From Desulfobacter sp. (GTDB lineage Bacteria > Desulfobacterota > Desulfobacteria > Desulfobacterales > Desulfobacteraceae): 62,227 bases of DNA. Below, piece after piece: positions 25,411 to 33,660 of the stretch. The notes beneath the pieces are model-generated. The model searched no databases and was not told the origin of the DNA. It was given only the letters and a program-made list of their open reading frames with translations. A program made the position numbers and the translations under genes. Location: positions 1 to 62,227 of the forward strand of contig JAQYWJ010000001.1 in the NCBI GenBank assembly GCA_030145005.1, written 5' to 3'. Position 1 is the stretch's first letter, and each line of letters begins with the position of its first letter.

Positions 25411-27549
25411 TTAATGCCCCGATACCGATGAAAGACGCGGGCTGGGAGAACAAAACACTTCCATATTGTCAATGTACAAAAAGGAGCGCCGGATCCTTGC
25501 CGCCTTGCTCCTTGCCTTTTCCACACTTTGGGCCGGTATTTTATTCTTTTTATACCAGAGATCCGGATCTGATAAAAATTTAATCAGATGGGTTTCTGCC
25601 TGGGCTGCATTTTTACAGGATTTCACAAGATGGGGGGTGAACGCGGGTCCGTATTGTTTATCTGCAATTTTCTGGGTCTGCTTTCTGGCGTTTTCCCATA
25701 AATTATCCGGGTCCAAAAGGATAATGGGTGCCAGAGGATTTTCATGAATTTTCATGGATGTGATGGTGATGCTCAACTCCTCGGCACTGCCGTACCCACC
25801 GGTATTGATTACAGGCAGGTTGCTCAGTTTCTGCAAATGATCCTGGCGGGCCAGGCGCAGTCCTTCATTATATTTAATCAATCCGTCACAGGTGGTTAAA
25901 GAGGCCTGGTTTTCCCCTTCCAAGTCAATGGCGATCCCCACACTCATGATATTATGCCGGCGGGCCAGATCATTGGCTTCTTTCATCAGGCCGGGGCCGC
26001 CACCGTGGACAATGCCCATTTCATCACCTAAATTCAGGGCCAGACGATTGATCAGGTCAATGGTCAGGCGGTTGTCCGCAGCCTTTGTATGTGATCCGTA
26101 AAAGGCAAACCAGAACCTTACCCGGTCAAAACGCTCCCAGTCGTCAGGCTCCATGAAGCACCCATGGTAAAATGAATACAACTTGCCGATCACAGGATCG
26201 TACCGCATGAACTCACACCTGGCCTGCTCGGCATGGGTCAAAGAGATCATGTGCCGTATATCGTCATCAGCGAAACACGGATTTTCCGCATTTATAAGAA
26301 ACGTGCATAACCCGGTTCTTCGCAGCGCATCCACCACTTCCCGTTCCGGAAACCGCCGGCTGATGAACACCCGGGAATTGACACCGCCCAGAACGGACAG
26401 CTTGCCAAGGGTCTCCTTGAACCTGTCGCCTATCGCCTGTGGGATAGTGGGTTCATGGCGGCGCTGGGTACTTTTTGCCAGACAGTTTTTAATGATTTCC
26501 AGTTGGGCCTCCCCTTTGGTATCCTGGGCCCGGGGGACCTGGATAAAATTACCCTTGTTCAGGATCAGACCCATGGCATTTTCATCCAGAATATTAAACA
26601 GATTGGATACCTCGGCATGGGTGAGCAGATCGCACAGCCGGTACCCTTCCTTTACCCTGGCCTTTTCCAGGGGGACGGTCAAGGGGTTGTGACTTCTGAA
26701 AAACCGGATGCGGATACGGATATCACCCAAGGAAACTGGAGTTTTTCCGAGATGATACAGTTCCACCTGCCGGTTCCTGAAGGTACGGAAAGGATCCAAC
26801 ACCCTGGCAGGCAGATGGAAAATATCATCTTTTTCCGGGGCGACCACGGCATCAATGATCCCGTAAATGTCACCCAAAGAGATCTTGATGGCCCCCACAA
26901 AAAGTTCACCCGGATTGAGAAGGGTATGATTCGGATCCATGGGCACCCTGGACCGGATAGCATTCAGGGCGCTCCGACCCTTTTTAATCACCGCGCCAAT
27001 ACTGGATCGGATCATGGCTGCCGGTTCAAAACAATACTGGAAAGACGAGAGCGCCACCTCAATATAATCGCAAATTTTTCCGGTTAACGCATCGGTTTCC
27101 TGAAAGATATCAAAACCTTCATAATAGCCTTTGCCAATTCGGTTACCCACAAAAAGCCGTTTATGAAGGTAATGGCGGACATCCCGGATGCGTAGTTCCG
27201 GGTCCATGACCACGAGCCGGCCGATCTCATCCCCGGTCTCAAAAGAATCCAGGGCATTGGTCAAAAGGGGGTTCAGATTTCGAATTATACCGGAAAGCAG
27301 AATCTTTGATCCGTCAATTTCCGGCACCGGCGGGGTTTCACCGGGCATGTGGGTGTCCGTAAGCAGGCCCATTTGGGCATTGCCGCTTCTGCCGGAAAAA
27401 AACCAGGGTTTGCCTTCCTTTAAGGATGATACAATATAATCCGACACTTTGGGGAACAAAAACCGAACATCCATCTGCGCTTCTCCGGACGTACAAAGGG
27501 CAATGGTATCAATATAACCGTCCGGACTGACTATCTGGGGTATGTCCAT
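25411..27549 (-). CDS. Long LOG-family (Rossmann-like) protein
   Basis: About 712 residues. Residues ~480-690 form a LOG/lysine-decarboxylase-like Rossmann domain: FAFYGSHTKAADN, GIVHGGGPGLMKEAND and NTGGYGSAEELSITIT, corresponding to the family's GGGxxGLM and PGGxGTxxE motifs, with T replacing P and S replacing T. Family members are nucleoside-5'-monophosphate phosphoribohydrolases (LOG, PpnN). The first ~450 residues match no domain I can name; the protein is much longer than E. coli PpnN (454 residues). I prefer the ATG at 27549 (MDIPQIV, with AAGG upstream); an in-frame ATG at 27588 would add 13 residues. Confidence 0.75.
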   Translation of the reverse strand: MDIPQIVSPDGYIDTIALCTSGEAQMDVRFLFPKVSDYIVSSLKEGKPWFFSGRSGNAQMGLLTDTHMPGETPPVPEIDGSKILLSGIIRNLNPLLTNALDSFETGDEIGRLVVMDPELRIRDVRHYLHKRLFVGNRIGKGYYEGFDIFQETDALTGKICDYIEVALSSFQYCFEPAAMIRSSIGAVIKKGRSALNAIRSRVPMDPNHTLLNPGELFVGAIKISLGDIYGIIDAVVAPEKDDIFHLPARVLDPFRTFRNRQVELYHLGKTPVSLGDIRIRIRFFRSHNPLTVPLEKARVKEGYRLCDLLTHAEVSNLFNILDENAMGLILNKGNFIQVPRAQDTKGEAQLEIIKNCLAKSTQRRHEPTIPQAIGDRFKETLGKLSVLGGVNSRVFISRRFPEREVVDALRRTGLCTFLINAENPCFADDDIRHMISLTHAEQARCEFMRYDPVIGKLYSFYHGCFMEPDDWERFDRVRFWFAFYGSHTKAADNRLTIDLINRLALNLGDEMGIVHGGGPGLMKEANDLARRHNIMSVGIAIDLEGENQASLTTCDGLIKYNEGLRLARQDHLQKLSNLPVINTGGYGSAEELSITITSMKIHENPLAPIILLDPDNLWENARKQTQKIADKQYGPAFTPHLVKSCKNAAQAETHLIKFLSDPDLWYKKNKIPAQSVEKARSKAARIRRSFLYIDNMEVFCSPSPRLSSVSGH

Positions 27550-27700
27550 CAGCAACCTTATTCTCAAGTGAGCCTGTGCAAAAAACATGAACCATCAAAA
27601 AGTAAGCATAAATCCGGGGCTATTGTACGTCAAGAAAAAATACATTTTAGAGAATAGCCGTGGCCCTAAAGTCCAGTAAAGATTTTTGATCGCTGAATTT

Positions 27701-28519
27701 TTACGGCTTGTGGGGAGGGGCTTGGAGCGTCCAGGCAAAACCGGCCCGAACCGGGTAGTGATCGGATGGAAAAAGGCCGTTAAAGGAATCTTGTATAACC
27801 TGTTCAAATACGGGAGACAGACCGTTCCTGTATAGTATCCAGTCGATGTGACGCCCTGTCTCTTTCCCGGTAAAATCGTGGAACGTGGTGACGGACCTGC
27901 CTTCCATGACCAGACCAAATCCCCGGGATTTAAAACACCGATGGGCAGGCGAACCCGGGGTGGTGTTAAAGTCTCCGGTAATGATCTGCGGCATTCCCTT
28001 TGGAAAACGTTTAAGAAATTCCATGACCAGACCGGCGGTTTTTTGCTGGACCTCGGATGTGAAATCAAAGTGGGTGTTGACCATGAGCAGATGCCGGTTT
28101 TTCTTTTTAAACCATCCAATGACGCACTGACGGGGCCATATGGAACCGGGAAGCCGGGAGGGGATGTCCGGGGTGCGGCTTAAAAAAAAGTGGCGGTGAC
28201 CCAGGCATTCCCAGGACGAATCGAACAGGATCAGGTTATTCTGCCACCATTCAACCCTTTTGTTGTACCAGCCAATATGACCGTGGTGCATCAGTGACCG
28301 GGTCAGAAATTCGGCCTGGAAATGGTTGACCTCCTGGAAGCCGATAAAATCGCAGGGGTAGGCTTCCAGGATTTTCGACACCAGAGGCTTCCGGTGTTCC
28401 CAGGCATGGGGGCCGTCCTTGGCCAGGCCGAACCGGAGATTAAACGTCATGACGCTGACTGGGTCATCGGTTCTGTTTTTGTCCTTTTCGGGGACGGATA
28501 TGGGGGGAATTTCTGCCAT
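27701..28519 (-). CDS. Endonuclease/exonuclease/phosphatase-family hydrolase
   Basis: 272 residues with the family motifs in order: SVMTFNLRFG (first strand with metal-site Asn), IGFQEVNHFQ (metal-binding Glu), MVNTHFDFTS, ITGDFNTTPGS (catalytic GDFN) and PSDHYPVRAGF (C-terminal SDH). Members cleave phosphodiesters or phosphomonoesters in nucleic acids, lipids or sugars; substrate unknown. No signal peptide, so probably cytoplasmic. Divergent from cmoA. Confidence 0.88.
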   Translation of the reverse strand: MAEIPPISVPEKDKNRTDDPVSVMTFNLRFGLAKDGPHAWEHRKPLVSKILEAYPCDFIGFQEVNHFQAEFLTRSLMHHGHIGWYNKRVEWWQNNLILFDSSWECLGHRHFFLSRTPDIPSRLPGSIWPRQCVIGWFKKKNRHLLMVNTHFDFTSEVQQKTAGLVMEFLKRFPKGMPQIITGDFNTTPGSPAHRCFKSRGFGLVMEGRSVTTFHDFTGKETGRHIDWILYRNGLSPVFEQVIQDSFNGLFPSDHYPVRAGFAWTLQAPPHKP

Positions 28520-28663
28520 CAGGACATAGAATGCGATATTCCCTTCCGTCTGTCAACACCTGGTCGCACCTCGGACAGGGCCAACGCATATAAATTTTCT
28601 GAAATGTCAAATGTCTATTGTACCGGATTTAAAATCAAGCTGAAAGCAGGTTACAAGGGATTG

Positions 28664-28803
28664 CCCTGAATGAAACCGCTTAAGGTTTTCCCAGCCGCTT
28701 GCACAAAGCCTGTAAATGATGTATAGATGCGCGGATTAAAATGGACGGTATTATGTATAAAGACAGGGTATTTGCAGAAAAACGGACCACGATTACACCT
28801 TTC
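28664..28803 (+). repeat. Left copy of a 140-nt direct repeat flanking the tail-particle island
   Basis: Contains the cmoA promoter and first 21 codons. It matches 62081-62223 with 7 differences in the 120 nt from 28681 to 28800 and one 3-nt length difference near 28680. The two copies are 33,420 nt apart in the same orientation. Confidence 0.9.
28699..28727 (+). promoter_or_regulatory. Predicted cmoA promoter
   Basis: TTGCAC (28699-28704), 17-nt spacer, TATAGA (28722-28727), 13 nt before the ATG. The same promoter is fully conserved in the right-hand copy (62119-62147), which supports its being functional and implies a very short 5' leader. Confidence 0.5.
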
Positions 28804-29493
28804 AGGTTCAACGAAAAAGTAGCCCGGGTATTTGACGATATGCTGGTCAGATCAGTACCGCTGTACGGTGAAGTACTTAAACAGCAGGCAAGGATTGCCC
28901 GGCAGTACTATAAACCCGGTACACAGATTTTTGATCTGGGCTGTTCCCATGGCAATTTGGGAATTTTGCTTCTCGACTGCTTTGATGGTGTTGAATTTAA
29001 AATGATCGCTGTTGACAGTGCTGAGCCTATGATCCAGCGATTTAAAAGACGGCTTGCCGTCCATGACAGCCACGGCTGTATTGACCTTGCCTGTGCCTGT
29101 ATTGAAAATATTTCAATTTCAAACGCATCTGTGGTGGTTATCAACTTGACCTTGCAGTTTCTGGATGCTGAAAAGCGGGACGGTCTTATTCAATCCGCCT
29201 TCAATGGGCTTTGCAAAGGCGGCATATTGCTGCTCACGGAAAAAACCGTTCATTCTGATCCACAAATGAATGCCCTGGAGCAGGAATATTACTACCAGTT
29301 TAAAAGAGAAAACGGATATACGGATCTTGAAATCAGTCAGAAGCGGGATGCCCTGGAACGGGTACTGGTTCCCGAGACCGTGGCAGAACATGAAAACCGT
29401 ATCCAAAAGGCCGGTTTTGATTCATTCAATGTTTGGCTGAAGTGGTTTAATTTTACATCCATGATGGCTGTTAAGGCACAAGATCAAAAATAA
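28741..29493 (+). CDS. cmoA: Carboxy-S-adenosyl-L-methionine synthase CmoA
   Basis: 250 residues. FRFNEKVARVFDDMLVRSVP is the CmoA-specific N-terminus; the SAM-binding Rossmann motif is FDLGCSHGNLGI; ASVVVINLTLQFLDAEKRD and FKRENGYTDLEISQKRDAL match the conserved CmoA core closely. The enzyme converts SAM and prephenate to carboxy-SAM, used by CmoB to make 5-oxyacetyl-uridine in tRNA wobble positions. cmoB, its usual partner, is not in the window; the tail-particle operon lies directly downstream in the opposite direction. A second cmoA start occurs at the right edge. An alternative start is the Met at codon 5. Confidence 0.93.
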   Translation: MDGIMYKDRVFAEKRTTITPFRFNEKVARVFDDMLVRSVPLYGEVLKQQARIARQYYKPGTQIFDLGCSHGNLGILLLDCFDGVEFKMIAVDSAEPMIQRFKRRLAVHDSHGCIDLACACIENISISNASVVVINLTLQFLDAEKRDGLIQSAFNGLCKGGILLLTEKTVHSDPQMNALEQEYYYQFKRENGYTDLEISQKRDALERVLVPETVAEHENRIQKAGFDSFNVWLKWFNFTSMMAVKAQDQK

Positions 29494-29702
29494 ATATTCC
29501 GATTGGCGAAAAACAGGATGATTATAAAGCCTTGTAACCTCAATACCTCGACAAGACCAAGCTTGCCAGTCCTCTTTATATCGCATAACGAGCCGCCCCA
29601 AACAAGGTGCGATTCATTAAGCGCTTACCGGCTCACGAATTGATGGAAGATGGGGTTTATAGAGCATTTACCTTTTTGGGGAGTCCGTTGCCCAAATGGG
29701 CA

Positions 29703-31571
29703 TCATGGCTCCATAAGCCTATATTCGATACGCAAGGGATAGACGGTGACTATACCCGGAAATGCTGATTTTAGGTGTAAGGATATGCTAACAAGTTTCT
29801 CTTCTGCATCTGGGCTTAGTTTACTGTTCAATGCATCTTTTAATTCAAAGTTGATGGTTTCGTTTTCCATGGTTATTGGCGGGATGGGGGTATTATCCAT
29901 TGCAAGTTCAAAGGGTGCTTGCGGTACCTGGCCATGGGTGGAAGCGCTAAAAAATGTGTAGTATGCTTCAACGCCCTTAACTTCGGTGATTTTCGTTAAA
30001 GGCGCTTTTTCCTGTGCTGCCTGTAGCACTTGGACCGGTTGACCCTCTCCGCTGCGGGTGAACCATAAGGCGGTCCCTTTTGCTGATTTTAATAATATCC
30101 AGTAAGATTGTGTTGCTAAGGGTATTGAATCACGCAAGGGTATGCGACTCCAGATACGTTCACCTAATATGTTTAATTGAATTCTTGCTTCTAAGACTTT
30201 CTTGCCGGAAGGTTGACCGTTCCAATCTTCGTGCAATTCAACCAATAGTTCGGTTTCTTTTTCCAGGTTCATCAGCCCCAGTGCCAGCCCATTGATTGTG
30301 ATTGCCTTGTCTGGTGAAACCTGTTGTGCTACCCAGCGATCTTCTGCAATGTTGATACCGGTCCGGTGTGATGCGGTGAGAGGTTGCATACTGCCTGCTG
30401 CATATGAAGGCTTCCCCCCTAAACTTGCTTCGGTTTTCAGGCCGGCCGCTATCACTTCAGCATTATTTGGAATTTCCATTGTGACAGTTTCCGTAGTCAA
30501 TGCGTTTCCGGGAAAACGAACAACGGTTTTTTCTTGAGGTGATACACCTTTGTAAGGTAATGAAGAGCGTTGACGAACCAAGGTATAATTGATTTTGAAC
30601 TGTGTTGCATTGAACACACACGGTGTGTCCGATTCGAGCACGAGATCAACATTAATGTTATCCGGTATGTCAGGTAGTTGGTTATTATCTTCGGCATCAT
30701 CAAAGATAGTATTAAATTGGTCATTTAAATAACGTGTTAACGCTTTGGCCAGTTCTTCGTTGGGATTTTTACCTATAGGCACCGTATCAGCTTGCTCGGC
30801 AATTTCGCCGGGAACATTCCAAAAATACTCAATAACCTCATGGGCGTCCCCTTCAGGGACCGGTGCCGCAATACCGATACGGGGCCCTGTGGGATTACTG
30901 TGTACAATCACGTCCAATACATGTTTCGTTTCCAGATGTGCGTACATTTTTGATTTGTCGATCACCTTCATGGCAAACTTCGTAGTAACAAAGTCTTCGA
31001 TCTCTTCGTTATTTCCCACTGTACAGGTCGGTTCCTCCGCAATTGCGTCTCCATCCACCCGATAAATTTCAATTTTATCAACATCCAGGCCCCTGTTGTC
31101 ATCCACTTGATAATCTGCATACGCATCCGCCATCGCAGCGTTCATCTTGACAGGCGGCTGTGGAGTACTGCCAACCGCTCGGATAGAATATTTTCGAAAA
31201 GTCATGCCGTATTGATGGTTGAATTTTTCTTCCCTGATCGCAGGTTCCGCCTCTGAATAATCCGCATGCACAATCTGTTTTATTCTTATTTTTTTGATTT
31301 TACGAGGTGCATCAAGACTTATAATAACGGTTCTATCAGGCGCACTGACTTTAGTCGCATGTATAGGACTTGCGGCGTCCAGTACATCATATTCTTGTGG
31401 TGTAAAGACGCCTTCTATTGCACTTGTTTCCGAGTTGACTTGTATACTGTCGGCATATCTACCTGTGTTAAACGACAAATTTATGACATGACGAAATAAT
31501 CTCACCGGTGGTGTTTCCACCAATGATGTCACTTTCCAGCTTGTTGCGGAATCGGCAAGTACTATATCCAT
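29703..31571 (-). CDS. Uncharacterised beta-rich protein, last gene of the tail-particle operon
   Basis: 622 residues; I do not recognise a family. The N-terminal ~120 residues are beta-rich (VRLFRHVINLSFNTGRYADS; RTVIISLDAPRKIKKIRIKQI). The middle contains a segment of tail-protein character (ELAKALTRYLNDQFNTIFDDA) and the C-terminal third reads like a carbohydrate-binding or jelly-roll fold (TELLVELHEDWNGQPSGKKV; SYWILLKSAKGTALWF). No signal peptide. Its place after the fibre-like genes suggests a distal fibre, spike or adhesin part of the particle. Its 5' end is 38 nt from the preceding gene. Confidence 0.7.
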   Translation of the reverse strand: MDIVLADSATSWKVTSLVETPPVRLFRHVINLSFNTGRYADSIQVNSETSAIEGVFTPQEYDVLDAASPIHATKVSAPDRTVIISLDAPRKIKKIRIKQIVHADYSEAEPAIREEKFNHQYGMTFRKYSIRAVGSTPQPPVKMNAAMADAYADYQVDDNRGLDVDKIEIYRVDGDAIAEEPTCTVGNNEEIEDFVTTKFAMKVIDKSKMYAHLETKHVLDVIVHSNPTGPRIGIAAPVPEGDAHEVIEYFWNVPGEIAEQADTVPIGKNPNEELAKALTRYLNDQFNTIFDDAEDNNQLPDIPDNINVDLVLESDTPCVFNATQFKINYTLVRQRSSLPYKGVSPQEKTVVRFPGNALTTETVTMEIPNNAEVIAAGLKTEASLGGKPSYAAGSMQPLTASHRTGINIAEDRWVAQQVSPDKAITINGLALGLMNLEKETELLVELHEDWNGQPSGKKVLEARIQLNILGERIWSRIPLRDSIPLATQSYWILLKSAKGTALWFTRSGEGQPVQVLQAAQEKAPLTKITEVKGVEAYYTFFSASTHGQVPQAPFELAMDNTPIPPITMENETINFELKDALNSKLSPDAEEKLVSISLHLKSAFPGIVTVYPLRIEYRLMEP

Positions 31572-31609
31572 ATGCCCTCATTGTTATTACAGTAAAAATG
31601 CGGTTGCGG

Positions 31610-33646
31610 TTAAGGGCGTCCTATTCCGGGTCCCGTCGGACCTTCACGTAATTGAAGATCCTCCTTAAATTTAGTGTAGTCGCGATTAAAGGCGCCTAAA
31701 TCCGTATTAAATTTTGTTACGTTATTATTAAACGATGAATAGTTGGTGCTGAAAATTTTGTATTGGGTTTTAAAGTCTGTCAGGTTATTGTCTGCCACAG
31801 CTAAATTCCTGCTAAGGTTGTCATTTTTTTCTATAAAATCATCATATTTCTGCGAAAAATCCGTGTACCTGGTATTAAATGTTCTAACGTTTGTCTCGAA
31901 AGCACCAAGGCGTTCATCCACTTGTGACACCCTGTCGTTAAAGTCGGCATAATCTTTATTGAAGCTGTTGCAGCGATTTGTGAATTGATTATAACGAGTC
32001 TGAAAATGCCCATAATTCGTATTAAATGTTTGTATGTCAGCTTGGAACGCCGCATTGGCTGAATTGAATTGTTCGACCTCAATTCGGAATTGATCTAAAT
32101 CAGCGTTAAATCGAGTCAAGTTTGTTTCGAATAGTGATAGATCAGCTTGAAGATGGGTAACAACACCATTGATTTGTCCAAGATCACTTTGAAACTGATA
32201 GTAGTCTACATTGAATTGACCGTAGTCGTTGGTAAATTGACCGTAATCGTTGTTGAATTGATCCAGCTGGTCCTGCACGTTCGTCACGACCTCCATAAAG
32301 GAGCCAATGTCCCCAAGTTCCCCGAATCTGGTATCGACAGTCTTCGTGATATCGGCGCGTACGTGTCCCATCACCGCGAGTGTACCCATCTGGCTGGTCG
32401 TGATATTTTTTGCAGCCAGATTAAGTGCGGGAAATAAAATCTTCCTGGTGTCAAATGTCAATCCTTCCAAGCCCGTATGGAGAAAATGCGCTACTTGTTG
32501 TTGAGCGACTTTTTCTGCGGCCGATTCCCCTATTAATCCAAATTCTCGTGAGGCATAGCTATACAATCGATTAACCATATTATCGAGCAACAGACCTTTA
32601 TCAGTCACTTGGTCTTTTAATTGATTAAAGTCTTCACATATCGTGCAACTCTCATTCAGTCGATTAATATAGACTTGATACCAAGGCTCCATCCAATCTT
32701 TAATGCGAACTTTAAGCACTGCGGTACTCTCTATCACATTATCGAACTTAACTTGTTCTTCGTCTTCGTGCAAATATGTCGTGACTAAAGCATTGAAGTA
32801 CGGCCAGGCAAAATTGGAAGTTGGACGATTAATTGCGGTGGATAAAGCTTCTTGCCGTGTACGAAAATATATATCCATAGCCTGCCGCAAATCCACGTTT
32901 CCTCTATCTTGATATTGCGATACCAGGCCATCAAGCGCTGCCGCCGCTTCATTAGGCGTTGCAGCTGCAGGATCAAGGCTACGCAATGCAAAATCCAATG
33001 CTAACTGCTGGGCATTTGTGAGCTGTTCGTCGGTTGGGCCAATAATTTTGATTTTTGCTTTTCCATTGATATCCGTCTGGGCGGTAATGACACTGCCATG
33101 CCGTTTTTCAAATCCGATTTGGGTTTCCAAAGTCCCCCAGCTTGTTGCAAACGTCAGCGGCAGATTTGCTTTTGGCCGTTTTTTTTTTATATCGCGCACT
33201 TCGACCAATACAATTGCCGTCTGCCCTATATAAAGGCCCGTCTGTGCCAACCGCATGGATATACGATACCGTACATCCATGGCTGCCTGCAGGGAACGCA
33301 CCATTTCTCTGAGTTCCCGCAACTCCTGTAAAATTGCTGCCGAAACTGCGCCACCTTCCTCTATTCTTTCAATACTGCGTCCTGTCAATACCGCGACGAT
33401 CTCCGTGAAGCGCTCCGGTCCTACATAAGGTGTATTGGCGACTTGCTGGATATCGGAAAACTCACCGCCCAGGGCTGCACGTCTGTTTAACAATCGTTGC
33501 GCGACACGCAAGCCCACATCCAGTTCACCTGGAATTTCGATGGTATCGGCAATTTCTTCAACAGACTGCGCACCGTTTAAAAATTCCAACACCTGCCGTA
33601 CTTCAGCAGCTGACAACGATTCCGGTTTTATATAGGACTTAAGCAT
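31610..33646 (-). CDS. Fibre-like protein with helix-hairpin-helix N-terminus and Phe heptad repeats
   Basis: 678 residues. An N-terminal ~90-residue ComEA/PulK-like helix-hairpin-helix region (ALGGEFSDIQQVANTPYVGP) is followed by an Ig-like domain (about 130-200, LTFATSWGTLETQIGF) and a helical domain with IKDWMEPWYQVYIN. From ~440 to 660 the chain is made of heptads with Phe or Tyr in fixed places (QFNNDYGQFTNDYGQF, FNTDLGAFNRDYTKF), predicting a long coiled coil with aromatic core. The end is collagen-like (GPTGPGIGRP). The Ig-like plus helical part resembles the upstream gene, so the two are paralogues. Probably a trimeric tail fibre; a receptor-binding role is inferred from position. Confidence 0.75.
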   Translation of the reverse strand: MLKSYIKPESLSAAEVRQVLEFLNGAQSVEEIADTIEIPGELDVGLRVAQRLLNRRAALGGEFSDIQQVANTPYVGPERFTEIVAVLTGRSIERIEEGGAVSAAILQELRELREMVRSLQAAMDVRYRISMRLAQTGLYIGQTAIVLVEVRDIKKKRPKANLPLTFATSWGTLETQIGFEKRHGSVITAQTDINGKAKIKIIGPTDEQLTNAQQLALDFALRSLDPAAATPNEAAAALDGLVSQYQDRGNVDLRQAMDIYFRTRQEALSTAINRPTSNFAWPYFNALVTTYLHEDEEQVKFDNVIESTAVLKVRIKDWMEPWYQVYINRLNESCTICEDFNQLKDQVTDKGLLLDNMVNRLYSYASREFGLIGESAAEKVAQQQVAHFLHTGLEGLTFDTRKILFPALNLAAKNITTSQMGTLAVMGHVRADITKTVDTRFGELGDIGSFMEVVTNVQDQLDQFNNDYGQFTNDYGQFNVDYYQFQSDLGQINGVVTHLQADLSLFETNLTRFNADLDQFRIEVEQFNSANAAFQADIQTFNTNYGHFQTRYNQFTNRCNSFNKDYADFNDRVSQVDERLGAFETNVRTFNTRYTDFSQKYDDFIEKNDNLSRNLAVADNNLTDFKTQYKIFSTNYSSFNNNVTKFNTDLGAFNRDYTKFKEDLQLREGPTGPGIGRP

Positions 33647-33660
33647 AACAGATAATCATC

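Noticed and set aside
27701..28519. EEP-family gene as a nuclease effector of the particle
   Set aside because: It lies outside the repeat-bounded island, on the far side of cmoA, with no link to the particle genes.
29494..29702. Remnant of a transposase or second cmoA fragment between cmoA and the operon's end
   Set aside because: A short open frame exists on the plus strand, but no recognisable transposase or CmoA residues are in it and no terminal inverted repeats were found.
31900..32280. Tandem short repeats as a CRISPR array
   Set aside because: The period is 21 nt with variable third positions and continuous reading frame; it encodes a protein heptad repeat, not repeat-spacer units.
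33380..33640. Helix-hairpin-helix region of the fibre-like protein as a sign of DNA binding
   Set aside because: It sits at the N-terminus of a clearly structural particle protein; such motifs also serve protein-protein contacts, so no DNA role is claimed.
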